Part shown: in pieces, positions 37,010-50,697 of the stretch
Layout: each line of letters begins with the position of its first letter
How positions within the stretch are numbered: the stretch's first letter is position 1
Origin: Carallia brachiata
Lineage: Eukaryota > Streptophyta > Magnoliopsida > Malpighiales > Rhizophoraceae
Reading direction: 5' to 3'
Assembly (NCBI GenBank): GCA_021464245.1
Contig: JADCRB010000026.1
Location: forward strand, 4,927,874 to 4,991,873
Length of the DNA stretch: 64,000 bases
Position numbers and translations under genes: made by a program
The notes under the pieces: generated by a model
The model's database searches: none
Told to the model about the DNA's origin: nothing
The model's input: the letters and a program-made list of their open reading frames with translations, nothing else

Positions 37010-38707
37010 ATGGCCACCTTTGCAGGCACCCAGCAGAAATGTATGGCATGTGACAAGACTGTGTATCTTGTTGATAAGTTAGCTGCAGATAATCGGATTT
37101 ACCATAAGGCTTGCTTTAGATGCCATCATTGCAGGAGCACCCTCAAGGTAACTTTTTTTTGTTTTTTTGGTTTGATAGACTTGAGGTAACATCCTTGCTA
37201 TGATCAAGTCCTGCAATGCTTATTGTAGCTCTGATTGCTCGTTGTTCAAGAATTTTTGTTTAGGCACTTCAAACCATCTATGCATAGTGTTTTGATCTAA
37301 GATTTCAATTCTTCCATGTTTCCGCAGTAACATATTGTTCCATGTCCAAAATCCAAAATATGGAAGAAACCGGTGTTTCCACGATTCTACCGCCCAGTCA
37401 ATTCTATTCCACTTAATCCCAATTTCATGGCCACATATCTTTCAGGCTTAATTAGGAATGGAAACCTTTCTCCTATTGCATATTGCATTCTCATTGCACC
37501 CTTTGTATATGTTTGCAAAGGCCTGTAATTGGCCTAATATGTTAGATCTTTTATTGAATACTTTCACAATTTGGAGGAATCACAATCATGCAATTTTGTG
37601 TGATCTTCGTAAATGAATCGTTTAGTTTTCATGTTAAGCTTGTTTATGCATGTGTTTTAGAAACATGGAATTTATCTATAACAACTCATCTTGAATGGTT
37701 CCTTCTTATATTTCGTCAACCATTGATATATTCTTTGCAGGTGTTCTAGAGTTTGAGGCTTTTTAGATCGTATTTACCTTTTTCTTTTCATGTTTTGTTT
37801 CTGCAGCTAAGCAATTACTGTTCTTTTGAGGGGGTTCTGTATTGCAGACCTCACTATGATCAGCTCTTTAAGAGAACTGGCAGTCTTGACAAGAGTTTTG
37901 AAGGTCAAAAAGCCAATTATTATCAGAATATAATCACATTATTTTAATCTCTATATCATGTTATTCCCAGCTGCTAATAACCAAGGCTTAAACATTTGTT
38001 CTTCTGTCCAAAATAAACTATTTCAGGAACACCAAAAATAGCAAAGCCAGAAAAACCTGTGGAAAGTGAGGTAATTAATCATAAATTTTAACTATTAATT
38101 GGTGTTTTTCCAATGTGGGCTTACGTGGAATCGCTCGCTCTAACTCCAACCGGATCTTGTTCCACAGAATGCGAGCAAGGTCTCTAATATGTTTGCAGGT
38201 ACCAGGGAAAAATGTGTAGAGTGCAGTAAGACAGTCTACCCAATTGAGAAGGTAACCACCACTAGACAGTAGTTGGAATATGTATATATCCAGCCAGTCT
38301 CTGAAGGCAGCATTCCATACATGGAATCTATAATTCTATGTCAAAAATGTTCTCTAAGTTGATGGTTTTCAAATTTCTTAAGCATGTATAGTATCTTTGA
38401 AGTTAGAGACATAATCTCCACAATTCATTGAAGACAACAAAAGAAAAAATGTAGCTTCTGAAGAGAGGTATTTTTGTGTTCTTCCCAGGTTTCTGTCAAT
38501 GGAACTGCCTACCACAGGAGCTGCTTTAAGTGCACACATGGAGGTTGTACTATCAGCCCATCTAATTACATTGCACATGAGGGAAAACTCTACTGCAAGC
38601 ACCACCACATACAACTTTTCAGGGAGAAAGGGAATTACAGCCAGCTGGAGAACGAACACGAGAAAGCTGAGAAAACCAATGGTGTGGAAATTGCTGCTGA
38701 ATCCTAA
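37010..38707 (+). CDS. WLIM1: Two-LIM-domain actin-bundling protein, WLIM1 type
   Basis: Plant LIM proteins of this class bind and bundle F-actin in the cytoplasm and can also enter the nucleus. Five exons (37010-37147, 37807-37903, 38027-38070, 38168-38251, 38489-38707) join in frame into 193 residues, the family length. Start [17 protein letters not shown]1 zinc ligands: Cys11, Cys14, His32, Cys35, Cys38, Cys41, Cys59, His62. LIM2 ligands: Cys109, Cys112, His130, Cys133, Cys136, Cys141, Cys157, His160, with the four-residue CTHGGC spacing seen in plant LIM2. The linker is [12 protein letters not shown] and the tail is short and acidic. The LIM2 stretch [20 protein letters not shown] matches WLIM1 rather than WLIM2 or the pollen PLIM proteins as I recall them. 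All ligands are present. Confidence 0.95.
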
Positions 38708-39894
38708 TCAATTTAAAACAGCTTCTATCTCCTGCAAAGATGTAATTTTTCTGTTCGGTATGTTCTATTATTGTCAACTTCATATCATTACCAGTGTCTC
38801 AATGGATTTCTCTTTTCCTCTAGGAATCAAAGGATGGACATGTAACTTGAGACGTGTCGATTTTTCGTGGCTTATTTGTGGCTTTAATTTGTGGGAAATT
38901 ACATTATTGTGTAACAACAGATTTTCAAGTGAGATGAAAGATGTGATATAATCAATGTTGCAGCATTAGATTCAAAGTTTCCTTACATGCAGAGTTCTTG
39001 TACCTCAATCATTATCAAAATGCGTTTTGTTGGTGGTTTCCATCTGGGGCCAGCTACATAAACCAACTACAGTAGCAGATTGATTTGCCTCCTTTCCAGA
39101 TGCAGACATCAACCAAACACAACTTCAGACAACAGGAATCAATTCCTAATTGATCCCTTTACCACCATAGCAAAAACATTACAAATCACGGAAGTTGAAA
39201 AATCAAAAGCAGCTTTCACAACATTACGATGATACGTATGAGAAACACTGTAACAAGAAAAAAAACTCACCTTGCTCGGATGGACATAGTAAGAGAAATA
39301 AAGAGGGTGGTTGATCTGGCTTTTTGAAGGAAACAACTGTCATTTATACTATTTATTTCCTACCATGCAAACAGAGATACAGACTGGAACAGCCGCTACT
39401 TAAAAAAGTTTTTATTCACGCTGTTCTCTGGTCATGTAACACTAAACAAATGACGGGGGAGATGGTGGAAATCCGTGTTGGAATTTACCCCCAAACACAA
39501 ATTCTTACATAAAAATTCATTCTGTTCGTTTAGAAATCTAGTACTGTACCTGTATTCATTTCATACCACTGTACATGAGAATTTAGTTGTAGAGAAATAG
39601 GGAAGAAAATTGAGAAAGAACGCGAGGCTGTGGGCAATTTCAATGGTGTATATACACAGACAATGCTGCTCCTTCACATATAATTCTTTTACGATATAAT
39701 TCTTTTATGGCAACAGAGAAGTGTACAGTCTTCCCCTTGCTGCTCAAAGTTTCAGTCGGTTTCCTCTCCTCGTATGGAAAAGCTGGCATAGGAAACCCTT
39801 CTCAATTCTGCATTTTATGCCTTTGCTCCACATTAAGTGCTTCATGGAAGGCATTAAATATATTGCATGGAAGAACCAAGAAGCAGTGTTGCAC
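38708..39894. other. Convergent intergenic region, WLIM1 and coiled-coil gene 3' ends
   Basis: Two 3' UTRs should meet here: WLIM1 from the left (+) and the coiled-coil gene from the right (-). Open frames in both strands are short and without domain similarity. No gene is seen. Confidence 0.5.
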
Positions 39895-42800
39895 TTATCG
39901 CCTTCCTTCTTGGGAACTCGATATTGTTATATCATCTTTTAACATCTCGGCAGCAAGTATCAGAAGCTCCACCATCTCAAATCCAGCTGCAGAAACAAAA
40001 TCTTTCTTCTTGCTGCTGGGAACTTCATAAATGTCACCTGGCTCATTGCATACACTGTCACTAATTGACGCATCATCTGCCTCAGCAGACCAACTAATGG
40101 GCAAGGAGCTACCAAGGGCAGTCTTCACCAGTTTAGCCTCGGATATGATAACATCAAGCTCTTCTGACATGCCTATAACATTATCTTCACATGTAACTGA
40201 CTCTTTAACCTACCAAAGTAAGTTAAAGCAGCAGCAGAAAACCTGATAAGTCCAAACTAAGAAATAATCTGTCTTCATGATCAGAAGTGCACGTGAGCTG
40301 CTAACTTGACTTTAGGCATGCGCAAAAATGACATTAAATTAGATTTTATCCACCTTATTGTCATACCCTTATGACTACCGAGAACAACTGATCTTGGGGA
40401 AAAAAAAAAATCAAAAGCAAACTTTAAATCTTCAGTTTTGCATATTTACTTGGTTCAAACAGGAAAAAAATTTATCCTATCATGCATATAATGTTGTCAA
40501 AGTATTACCTTCAAAAGTGCAAGACGAAGCCTATGAATTGAAGAAATCAAATGCTCCATGCTTTCCATGCTTTCTCTGAGGGTAGCATTTTCAATCTTCA
40601 TTCTGGGGACAAGCAGAAAACCATTCAATTAGTTGGGTAGCTAACCATTTAACTTCTGATGTAATGTAGCAGAAACAGTGAATGGCAACAAGTACATAAA
40701 CGGAAAGGAGATATTTCTAGATGGCAATTTCTGAAAACTAATCAAAGGTAGGATTTACCAAGCATAACCATCTAGTGTAATGTCATTAGGTATGCAATTC
40801 AGCTTGATTTTACTAACCTAGCAAAATCTACGCTATTGGACCTTCTGGCAGTGAAATTCCCTTCACCAGTCAGATGAGCTCCAGCTTCATTTCCACTAAG
40901 ATCCAGTCCACCAATCCAATGTTTCAGATACGTCTTCTTCAGCAGATTCTTCAACTTTCCATCATTTTCAAGATTAAAAGGGCTTTTCACCATGATGTTG
41001 GCCAATGGACTCCTTTTCTTGATCTCAGGACCTATTCTCCTGCACAATTGCATTGCAATTAAGTATAAAAGTCAAGAATGCTCTTGAAAGAGCACAGGAA
41101 GCCAGATTCATGCATAATTTTGACACAAGTGCATTCATCAAAATTGCAAGAAAATCTACTCTGAGAGGTCCTCTGAGAAAGAACCTTTTACAGGTTCTTT
41201 TTTGCCACATTCAAATTCAGTTTACGATTGGAAAGTAAAACCATAAACCAGTAATGTTGAAGTTAAGTGCCAGCCATACATTAAATGCCAACATTTTAAG
41301 GTCTGATGCAAAACTGTATGCAGAAAAGACAAGCATCTTTGATGTTATTGAGCAACTCCAAGTAGGTAGCTTGAAGGTAATAAAGAGGGGACAATGCAGT
41401 GCACAACAAATTGAATCACACATGTTAATATGTCAAAGGCCCTAGAAATGCTGCGAGGTGTTCAAGAAATGGTTCAAGTAATTAATAGGAGGAACATTGA
41501 CCATAGCCCTTGCCAAATTTACCACAAAAAAGAGCAATAGTGCCAGGGATGCTGCAACTTCAGTAATGAGCTGTAGATGAGATTTTTTATCAATAATCAT
41601 GAAAAGAAAAAAGAGTTCTACAGTTTGTCTTGTTTGTTAATTATTTTAATTTCCACAGAAAATTTATTGCTGTGCTGACGTAAATTTGGATGAACCTTAA
41701 AATCCAGAAATTTCCAATTCCATTTGAGAATAACTGGATTTTCATTGACATGGCAACCAGGGCTTATCGAGAAAGGTTATCTGTGCATGAAAAAATCACC
41801 ATACGATCTAAGAAATTGTCACCGGAATTTGCAGAGATGGGCATTGTGATGTAATGCATTGCAGCATCTTCCAGTGAAGCACTAACTGTACCACACTTGC
41901 TAATATATGTTAAGGATTTGAATCATAGGAAGCCCCCAGACAACTCTCCCAAGAAACCATGAAGCAGGAAAAAAACTGTCTGTAGTAGAACAGAAAGAGA
42001 TTACAATGGTGATCTTCCCATCAAATCTGCTTGAGACAGCTTTGATGAACTTTGCACACCATATGCCTTATGGGTTTGGTCTCAATCTATGTGGCTCATA
42101 AAGCTCCAAAAACACTTGCATGCGCTTTGCTCTAAGTCCTTAGGGCCAATAGGTGCATCGTTAATAGTCAATTTAAAAAACTACATGGTTGGGTGCAACC
42201 CTTGGAGATGCCTCAATTTTTAGAAAAGAAGTAGCCAAAAAAGACAAACAGTTCAAGAACATTGAGTTCATAAAGTGTGTACCAAAATTTTATGAAAAGC
42301 ATTACCCTTCTTGCAGTTGCTGATATTCCTGCTTTAAATGGGCCAACTCCATGAGAGCTTTGACCTTCTCATTTGTAACCTAAACCATCAGAAATCATCC
42401 AGTCCATCAATAAATGCAACCGACAAGCGTATCATTCTAGAGAAGAAAAAACAGTATGGAGACTTTACGACGATGTGCAAATTTCATTAGAATAAAGGCA
42501 CAGCAAAAATATGCAAGCTCAGTAAGGAGACGCTTCATTGCAAGATTCCAAAAGGTCCAAGAATCCAAAATATTACCTGCAATAAATTTCTCTGCAGCTC
42601 CTCTATTTTTTTCTGAAGCGCTGCATTCACATTTCTCTCCAGTAAATGTCTTTCTTCCTGCTGAGATAGAAGCAGCAAAGCAGACACCTGCAAAAAGACG
42701 TCGCTTTGAATAGAATGATCACCTTGAATAGAATGAGCTTACCAATGACAGTTGAAAAAACTAGGGAAACAAGGAAAAAAGAAACCGTGATTTTTCAGAC

Positions 42801-43785
42801 AATACACAGAACCTTCTCCTGTAGTGCCTGTGAAAGGGCTTCAGAGGTATTTCCTTCCCCATCAACTGCCAACGGTGAGGCAGGATTGTCTTCTCTCTGC
42901 ATAGTAAAAAATTTAAGAATGCATGATAGAAAAAGCGTGCAACCGCTAAAAATCATAAGTACAATCACAAAAGAGCGGTTGAATGAAGAATACAATCGAG
43001 GTTCAGATTCCAGGAAGTACTTTACTATTTATTGCCTTCCTATTGCATAAAATGTAAATTAAAAACAGATTCCTAGGAAGAGCTCATAAAATCTACCAAA
43101 CACCTAAGAACGACTGCAGCATGCCAAATGTTTGTTCCCTGCATAGCTTCTGACAATTGTTGGTATCATACCCGAAGGGTTGTCAAAAGCAGGGGAATCT
43201 TTCAAGGGTAAACACATAGTTTAGCACTGCCTTTTCCAGTTTCTGTTTATCATCTTCTCCGCATGCTGAAGCTACATACTTATGTGACAGTTGCTGATGA
43301 TTTTATATCTATCACATAAACATGTGATTTGAGCATTCTTTGACAGAATTATGTCCATGAGATGCGGTCTAGATTCAAAAGCACTGGTGTCTAAAAAAGA
43401 GACAAATGGTGGCATGGCAAATATTTCATCGTGGACTACAACTTTAGCAAACTCAACAGGAACATAGTGTTTTGGCAATTGGAGGAGATCTTTGTTTCTG
43501 CAATTTATTTCCCTAGGCATGAATATTTGATTTATTCAAGCTTCTTTTACTCGACATGAGACAGCAAAAGCTTTTGGAAGTCCTACACTACAGGCCTACA
43601 CAATAAAGGTACTATTGAGAGTATTAACTACTGACTTGCAGTGGCAAGTATACAAGAGTTGAACTGTTCCAACCTAGGAACTCCATATTCACCGATGGGA
43701 GATGCAAAAACATACAATAACACAAAGCAAAATAAGGTTGGGAGGGAATGAACTGTGTCTGTGAAGGCATGCATATATGTGTGCA

Positions 43786-43822
<37 letters not shown>

Positions 43823-46800
43823 CACCTTGGACACTAATTTATGAACTGCATCAGTGCTTATATGCACATCTCGACACTCATTTTCGTCTGAGTTTACAGC
43901 TTCCTGATAATGCTTCAAATTTTGTCCACTGTTCACATCAATCTGTTGGCCTTTTCCTCAACTATATTGATAACTAATCCAATATGAGAAATTTCCTCGC
44001 TAAGTAATTTCATAATGTGGTCTCTATACTGAGAATGGCAATCTCGTAACCTTTCTATCTCACTCGCAATCATTTTGTCTGATAGAATCTGCAAGTAAGT
44101 TAGCAACTTCAAAATGTAGCGAAGATTCAGGAATCTAATCTAAAATCTCAAATCAAAAAAAAACTTCTACACCCACTTGTTTCTTTTCCAGTTCATGAAC
44201 TCTCTTTTTCAAATGTTTCTCAATTTCCAGACCCTGTAAGTAACAACCAGGTCCATATTAGACAAAAACAGAACAGGAAAGCTTGATAAAGCAGACCTCA
44301 ACTGAAAGAGGTACATACCACCCGTAGTTTGCTTTGAAGATTATCCATAGATTTCTTCACCGTCTCCAGCTCTTCTTCTAATCCACTCTGTCTGATGATA
44401 AGTTATTCAGGTAATGTAAAAGGTAGACTCAACTAAGATGCAACAACTTCGAATTGAAATTTGGAATAAATTATGAGATTCATTCAGCTAATACTTAAAT
44501 TATTTGGAAGAACCAAACAAGGACAGAGTTAAGCTTACATGTACTTCCACTCATTGCTGTGTCACAACAAACATGAGAGAATAAGGGGGCAAAAGTTAAA
44601 TTGCAATGCCAATATAGTTAGTCAATGGGCAACCCAACAACACTAAGCTGTTACCAAACAATTAGTTGTCTACACCGTTGCAAAGGCAACACAGTGCTTT
44701 TATCTACAGTCAAAGGCAACACAATGCAAGGCATTGCACGTGAAGAATACAAGGCACACAGAAAGAAAAGCCAAAATGTAAGGCAAAAAAGCTTACGATG
44801 TATCTCGATGTGGAAGTATCATTATAGCTCCACAGTTCGGATGAGTCAAGCAACAGACATGCACATTGATCATCCCAACTAATATCCTTAGATGCCTCCA
44901 GAGAATGCTGCCTGATTTCATAGAATTTGCTGACAACCTGTCGTTGAGCAACAAACCATTTAAAAAATTCCCATATGAACTAGAAGATGGATAACAACTA
45001 GCACTACAAAGCCTTAATCTCAAATTTAATTGGGGTCGCGACATGAATTGTTTCTTGTCTTTTGATTCTATTATGAACTAATTCGTATATAATTGTTCTA
45101 CATCCTTCCTAACCAAAGATTCCCAAGTAATAATTAATAATAACTATATAATCTGGATGGCAGATGGGTACAGATTTCATTTCTAAGTTATCACCGTTAA
45201 AACATTTTTTATATGGAACAGGTTCACAAAGAGATAAAAAGGCCACTACCTTCTTTAAAGTTTCACTCTGCTCTTCCAGCTTTGCCAGATCAAACCTGAG
45301 TGCATCATTTAATTTCTTATGTGCAAGACACTCTGAGCTGAGCTCTTCTAACCTGTATAACCAATTATCACATCTTCAATCACGGATGCTATACAATCTA
45401 CAGGGTTAAGTAGTCACCTTAAAGATGCGTTCTAGTTCTATGTCAAATGATGTAAAGTACACCACAAAGACAGGAGAATGGTTTCAAAAAACCCAGAGAG
45501 GATACCATTCATAATATCCAGTGACAAGGATAGATCACATGATCTTGTCACAACAGTAAATGCTCAATCTAGACTTGTGCTTTGCTACAATTGCACATTT
45601 CACCACAAAAACTGATGCATAACTGGCCCTCAGTGACAGATCAAAATATCCTGTTTTAGGACCAATGAAATAAGTGTTGCACGGATGCACAACAGAGAAT
45701 ACCTTGTCTCTCCACAGCATCCCCAAATGAACATTTCAAAATAACACAAGACAAGATATTACTACTGCTTCATCTACCCAATCATTTCTCCAAAAGAAAG
45801 AACCAGAAACATTCAACGAGTAGTAAACACAAACCCTTTTGTTTCGCATAACCAAAACAATTGATTTTTAATCATTATACTTGAAAGCCACATAGAGTGA
45901 ATGAATAATGCCAACACAGATACTCAATGTATATAACTACGCATCACCATGTAACAAAAAATAAAGAGCACTTTCAATTATACAATCAACTAGGGAATGA
46001 AAAACAAAATTACTTTCTTCAACTTAAAAAGATTCCTTGTCTATAGGATTTCGGGAGAAAAGGTCTAGTATCAGGGCAGACTGTTCACTCCACTTGGAAA
46101 AATATACCGAGTGATGGCAGCAAAACAACATTTAAGTCGATGTGTTGTCAAGGCTAACAAAAAAGAAAAAAGGTAAAGATGACAGGTACCTGTTCTCAAT
46201 TTCACTGAACTTCTGTGACATCAGCTCCTCCTTCTCCTTAGCTTTCTCAGCCTGTCACCATGCGCCAAAAACCTTAGAGCCTCATAAGCGTCACATAAAA
46301 AATCAATTACCATGTAGTGGACAGCAGAAAAAGGCCAAACAACTAGTACATGAACTCAAGAAGGATTCTTCACAACCTCCATTATTGATTGGTCACGCTC
46401 AGCAAAAGCAGCTGCTACACAGCCTTGGAAAAATTTAAGTTGCTTCTCTGCCTCCGTATTCTGAAAGCAAAAAACAAGTTGGAACAAATATGGCAAGAAA
46501 CATCAATTCTTTGTTGTTTAAAGGAAACAAGGAATTTCCTTCTCTAAGCAAAAAGAAAGAGATTCACAAACATTCTTCATATAGCTTGCCAAAGCAACTA
46601 ATTCTACACAGCCTTCAATTCATAACGGATGAAACAATTTGTTAGATTGAGCAACATGATAATTTAGCTGAAAAAAGACTAAAATCTTCTCAAACGGAAA
46701 GTATGTTAACATGTCAAACTAGGACTAAATGGAGCTAGTACAAGAAATAAAACCAAACCAATCTAGGATATAACGCTATGGAAGCTCAACATTTTCTCAT

Positions 46801-48196
46801 CCTAGCTATCAGGTAAGTACTTCCCCAACTCCTTCACAATTATATCTAGTTGGTCCTTTATTCTTATAGTTATTGATTTACTTTACATGGAACATTGACC
46901 AAATTGAATCATCACAATATCCATACAAGACAGATAGATACAAGCACACACAAGTTCTAACAGACTGCATGCAAACAGATGCACAAGTTTCATATAAACT
47001 CACACACGCAAATACACTCAGTGTTGCACAAGCACAGTACATAGGCACAGAGAGAGAGAGAGAGAGATACCTTTTCAACCTCCGCTCGATGTAGATCTGC
47101 CAGTTGGCTCTGAACACAGCAAAGTAAAAATATAAGCATGTGATAGGTTAGAAGAAGCAGAACCAACGCAAACTCAGTCCCCACCTTTATTCGGTAAGCC
47201 TCTAACAGCAAAGTAAAAAATATAAGCCGAACATGGCAATGCAAATTAAAAATATAAGCATGTAATAGGTTAGAAGAAGCAGAATCAATGCAAAGTCAGT
47301 CCTCACCTTTATTCGGTAAGCCTCTGACAGCTCCTCTTGAAGGTTAATGTTATCTCTTGTGCAAGCAGCTAACTTCTTTTTCAAGTTCTCGATTTCCTGC
47401 TCCAAGCCAGCTGTCCTAATAGGGCATTAGTTTTAAAGCAACAATTTCCTCATCAGTAGCAACCCACATGCAATATACCTCACTTTCTCTCCCCAAGCTC
47501 AACCAATACATACCCAAAAAAAAACAAAAGAAAGGAAAAGGGAGAGAAGATCTCCAATACTTTTGGGGGGGGGGGGGGGGATGGGGAATGAGGAATGGAA
47601 AAAATTTATACCTCTGAAAATGCATCCGTGTTGCCACAACAAGGTAGCTAGGTCCAGCTTGCTGCATACACAATTGTTCTATATCTTTGCGCAACTCATC
47701 ACGCTCTAATAAAACATAATAATGTGGTAAAATTACATCATGTACAGATATTTCAATTGATACTTATAATCAATAAATAAATAAAATAAACCAGAGGGTA
47801 TGCATGGTTTATAACAGTAAAATTGAAGTTAGGAGAACAATACAATCAAAAAATTTCTAGTACGAAAAAAAAATACAATTAAAGCATCACCAGTACAGTC
47901 GGCGAAAAAACCAACAGGAAGCAATGGGATTGTATACATAATTCAATTGACAAAAATTGAAAAAATGTTACATCTATAAAATCCAACCATATCCCCCTGG
48001 AAAAGAAAGAAAAATGTCTATCAAGCAACATCAAACACTTGCGATACATAAGTCACTCAGCACACGAAAAGTAAAAGCCACAATAGATGCAAGCATAAAT
48101 TAGTGCATAATTGAATAATAAAGAAGAAAGGTTACCATTTTCTACTTGCTGGATGCGGGCCATAAGGGATTCCTTATCTTCTAAATTTGTATCCAT
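39895..48196 (-). CDS. Long coiled-coil protein, golgin/myosin-tail-like, with an apparent frameshift
   Basis: 17 exons: 48196-48136, 47705-47612, 47415-47307, 47109-47071, 46460-46377, 46251-46190, 45352-45250, 44937-44797, 44387-44319, 44233-44177, 44088-43826, 42896-42813, 42687-42577, 42379-42306, 41039-40818, 40602-40509, 40209-39895. It would encode about 660 residues. Start MDTNLEDKESLMARIQQVEN is in exon 2; a non-coding first exon probably lies near 49100-49260. Most of the protein is heptad-rich (LEQEIENLKKKL, EEELETVKKSMDNLQSKLR, LEKHLKKRVHELEKK-like, LQKKIEELQRNLLQ). The C-terminal third has a conserved non-coil part (GGLDLSGNEAGAH, SADDAS-like region, FEMVELLILAAEMLKDD). It resembles an unnamed Arabidopsis coiled-coil protein; function unknown. 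Exon 44088-43826 is 263 nt where the frame needs 264: GAAAAGGCC would need GGG, otherwise translation stops at TGA near 43939. Confidence 0.85.
43789..43818. repeat. (GA)n microsatellite beside a splice donor
   Basis: About 15 GA units end seven bases before the minus-strand donor of the 44088-43826 exon, so on the transcript a CU-rich run follows the donor directly. Its length is likely to vary between alleles. Confidence 0.9.
47115..47331. repeat. Tandem duplication of about 120 bp including an exon end and its donor
   Basis: 47127-47209 and 47246-47331 are about 90% alike over the segment from gcatgtgataggttagaaga to tttattcggtaagcctct. The right copy contains the real 3' end of exon 47415-47307 (minus-strand EAYRIK plus GTGAGG donor). 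The left copy carries the same codons with GTGGGG and is cut off after the first few codons of exon. The coding exon itself is not lost. Confidence 0.85.
47565..47580. repeat. Run of 16 G in intron
   Basis: Homopolymer of 16 G on the + strand (C on the transcript) in the intron between exons 47705-47612 and 47415-47307. Similar G runs lie at about 1013-1026 and 57204-57222. Such tracts are unstable and hard to sequence. Confidence 0.9.
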
Positions 48197-50697
48197 ATCT
48201 GTCAAACATACAAACAAACACAGAGTTGTTCAGCTGACAGACGGTAAAACATGGCCTAAACAAAACATCTGAAGCATCCCAAAGTAATATGCTACAAACT
48301 AAACCAAAGGGTATCGGTAAAGAATCAAATATGACGCTCTTTCCACGCTATTTAAGTGTGAGAAAAAGAAACTAAAAAAGCATAAAGAACTTCACAAAAA
48401 TTTCTCAACAAAACAGCAGAGTCTCTGGCCTCAATTTCTTGGCTGTGTATAGATATGGCAAAGAAGCAATCTTTTCACGAAAATTTTAGCCATGGCCTCA
48501 ATTTTCCAAGAAGTAACTAAATCCAGATTCGTACTTCACGCTTCAATTTGACAATGAAAACAAAACAGACAAAAAGACCCAGAAAGGCAAGAAAGTGTCA
48601 AAGAATATTAAAAGGACACCAACAAACATCATGGCCTAAACAGAAGTACTAAAAAGATGTCAAAAGAAAAGTTTTACAAATTTAAGCAGAGGGTATCATG
48701 GAAAAACACTTGTTTGAACCTACACCAAGCAATTTGAGACGAGGAAGAAAAAAAAGGCAGAAATCATAAACCACAGACGAAACATTATGAATCTTTTGAC
48801 ACAAATAACAACAAAGTATCTCTGTCGGCCTCAATTTCTTTGCTTTTATATAAAAACACACGAAAAAGAAGACTCCTTTTAGGTTAAAACCTCCAAGAAA
48901 TAGAAAAATTTGGTATCTTTCTCCACACTTAAGTATAATTTTCAAGAAAGGAAAAAAACCCATTAAGGGGAAAAAGAAAAGCATCCCGGAAACGAATCAA
49001 AAGGGAGAAACGAAAACTGGGTGGAGAGAAATTCATGTACTTGCTTCAGGGGAACGTCGACAACAGTAATCGCCAAGAAAAGAGAATTGCAAGATATACC
49101 TGAAAGAGGGGCTGCAATATAAAGGAAGATATCACGTCAGGGAGGGCAAAGTGGGCGATAAAAATTGCTCCGGGCAGGCAGAGAATTATTAGAGAGCCAT
49201 CTCTCCCTCTCTCTTCCTTCGCTGTGCATCCACTGTCCAGGCTTGTCTGCGTCTCCTTCAAAGGAAATAATGCAATTTATTATTTAAATACTAATAACAA
49301 GTCCCAAGCCTCATCATTTGATTGGCGGATACGGGGCACCTTGCTGTAATCTTTTCTTAATTTACTTTAATTTAATATAATTTTTAAAAAGAAAAAACTA
49401 AACCAATGATGTTTTTAGGAGAAAACCAAATTGTAATATGTCTGTATATATATAGGAGGAGCTCGGTTTAGCAAGCGCTTGTCCTTCAGGGGTGAGGTTA
49501 GATTCTCTCAGCATATTAAAAAAAAAAATCTGTATTTATGGCTGGACTACGACATTTTATTGATACATAGAAGGGCAATAAATTAATTTAAAAAAAGCAG
49601 AAAAGATAAGTGAACAATTATAGATGAGAACACGATAAATAAAGAATAATTTATATTATTAAATTATAAAAAATAAATAAATATTACGTTAATTGTTTAT
49701 TTTTATATATTTTATTAAATTAATCTGTATAGTTAACTCTTAAAAAATTTAAATAAAAATCTTCAAAAGACGTGCTAATGCATTAATGATATCATGATTA
49801 TATTTAAAAATAATATAATTGAGAAATTTTTATTTGTGTGGTTAATTTTATTTGTACTTTTTCGTTATTTTATATGATTCTTGGATAAGAATAAAATTAT
49901 TTATCGATTATTAATGGTCAAGTCAATCGACACTGACTTTGTTGGATGGAAAGACAAGAAGTCTTTGCCTTAACAACAACATTACGCTTTATTTCTTCTT
50001 TAATTAAACCCGGTGGCCCCAATTAATCATTAGTGCATTCGTCACGGCTGCTTATATTACCGTTGGCAACAAATTCAAAATTCACCCTCTCATGAATTAT
50101 AATAAATAAACTATTATTATTATTATTATTATTATTATTGGTATAAATATGAAATACAAAGTTTGGATTGTTGTCAGGGACAAGGATTACCATACGCATT
50201 ATTATTTGCTTGCAAAACAAAATGGGCCAACAAAGCTTGAAAAAATGATCATTGGCGATGATATGTTATACAGCTCAGAAGGAAGCATTTTATTCCTTAG
50301 AGATGAAATTCCTATAAATTTTACCATAAATTAAAACCACCAACAACGGTTTGATAGTCATGGAATAGAAGGAAGGAACTACAAACAGAAACCCCTTTCT
50401 ACATTCCTAGGTAACCCTCCTTGTTGCAGGTTGCTAAAGACCCCAACAACTGATAAAACTTTGGACAAATGCCAGGGCTTCCAAGTTCCCACCACACCAT
50501 AAATTACAAAATTCCCATCTGAAATACAAGACGAGTCAATGTGATGCATCAAGCAACCGGGAGGAAATGGTGGCCAAAGGGAAACAAAGCACGTTCCTTC
50601 AAAATGGCCTTTCCGTATTTACAAAAAAGAGCAACAGGTCTGCCAGTTTCGATCCAACTATTCCAGGCTTCCAGCATTCTGTTTTTGTTAAGTTTGA
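48197..50697. other. Leader of the coiled-coil gene, then AT-rich intergenic DNA
   Basis: Minus-strand leader intron and probable non-coding first exon (about 49101-49260, donor cag/gtatat near 49098), followed by promoter and AT-rich DNA with a (ATT)n run at 50112-50139. The 3' UTR of the TRB gene is expected from about 50400. No additional gene is seen. Confidence 0.5.

Noticed and set aside
42456..43050. Plus-strand open frames within the coiled-coil locus
   Set aside because: They are antisense shadows of exons 42579-42896; the minus strand carries the phased exons.
43789..43818. GA run considered as a GAGA regulatory element
   Set aside because: It lies inside an intron of a minus-strand gene and looks like an ordinary microsatellite.
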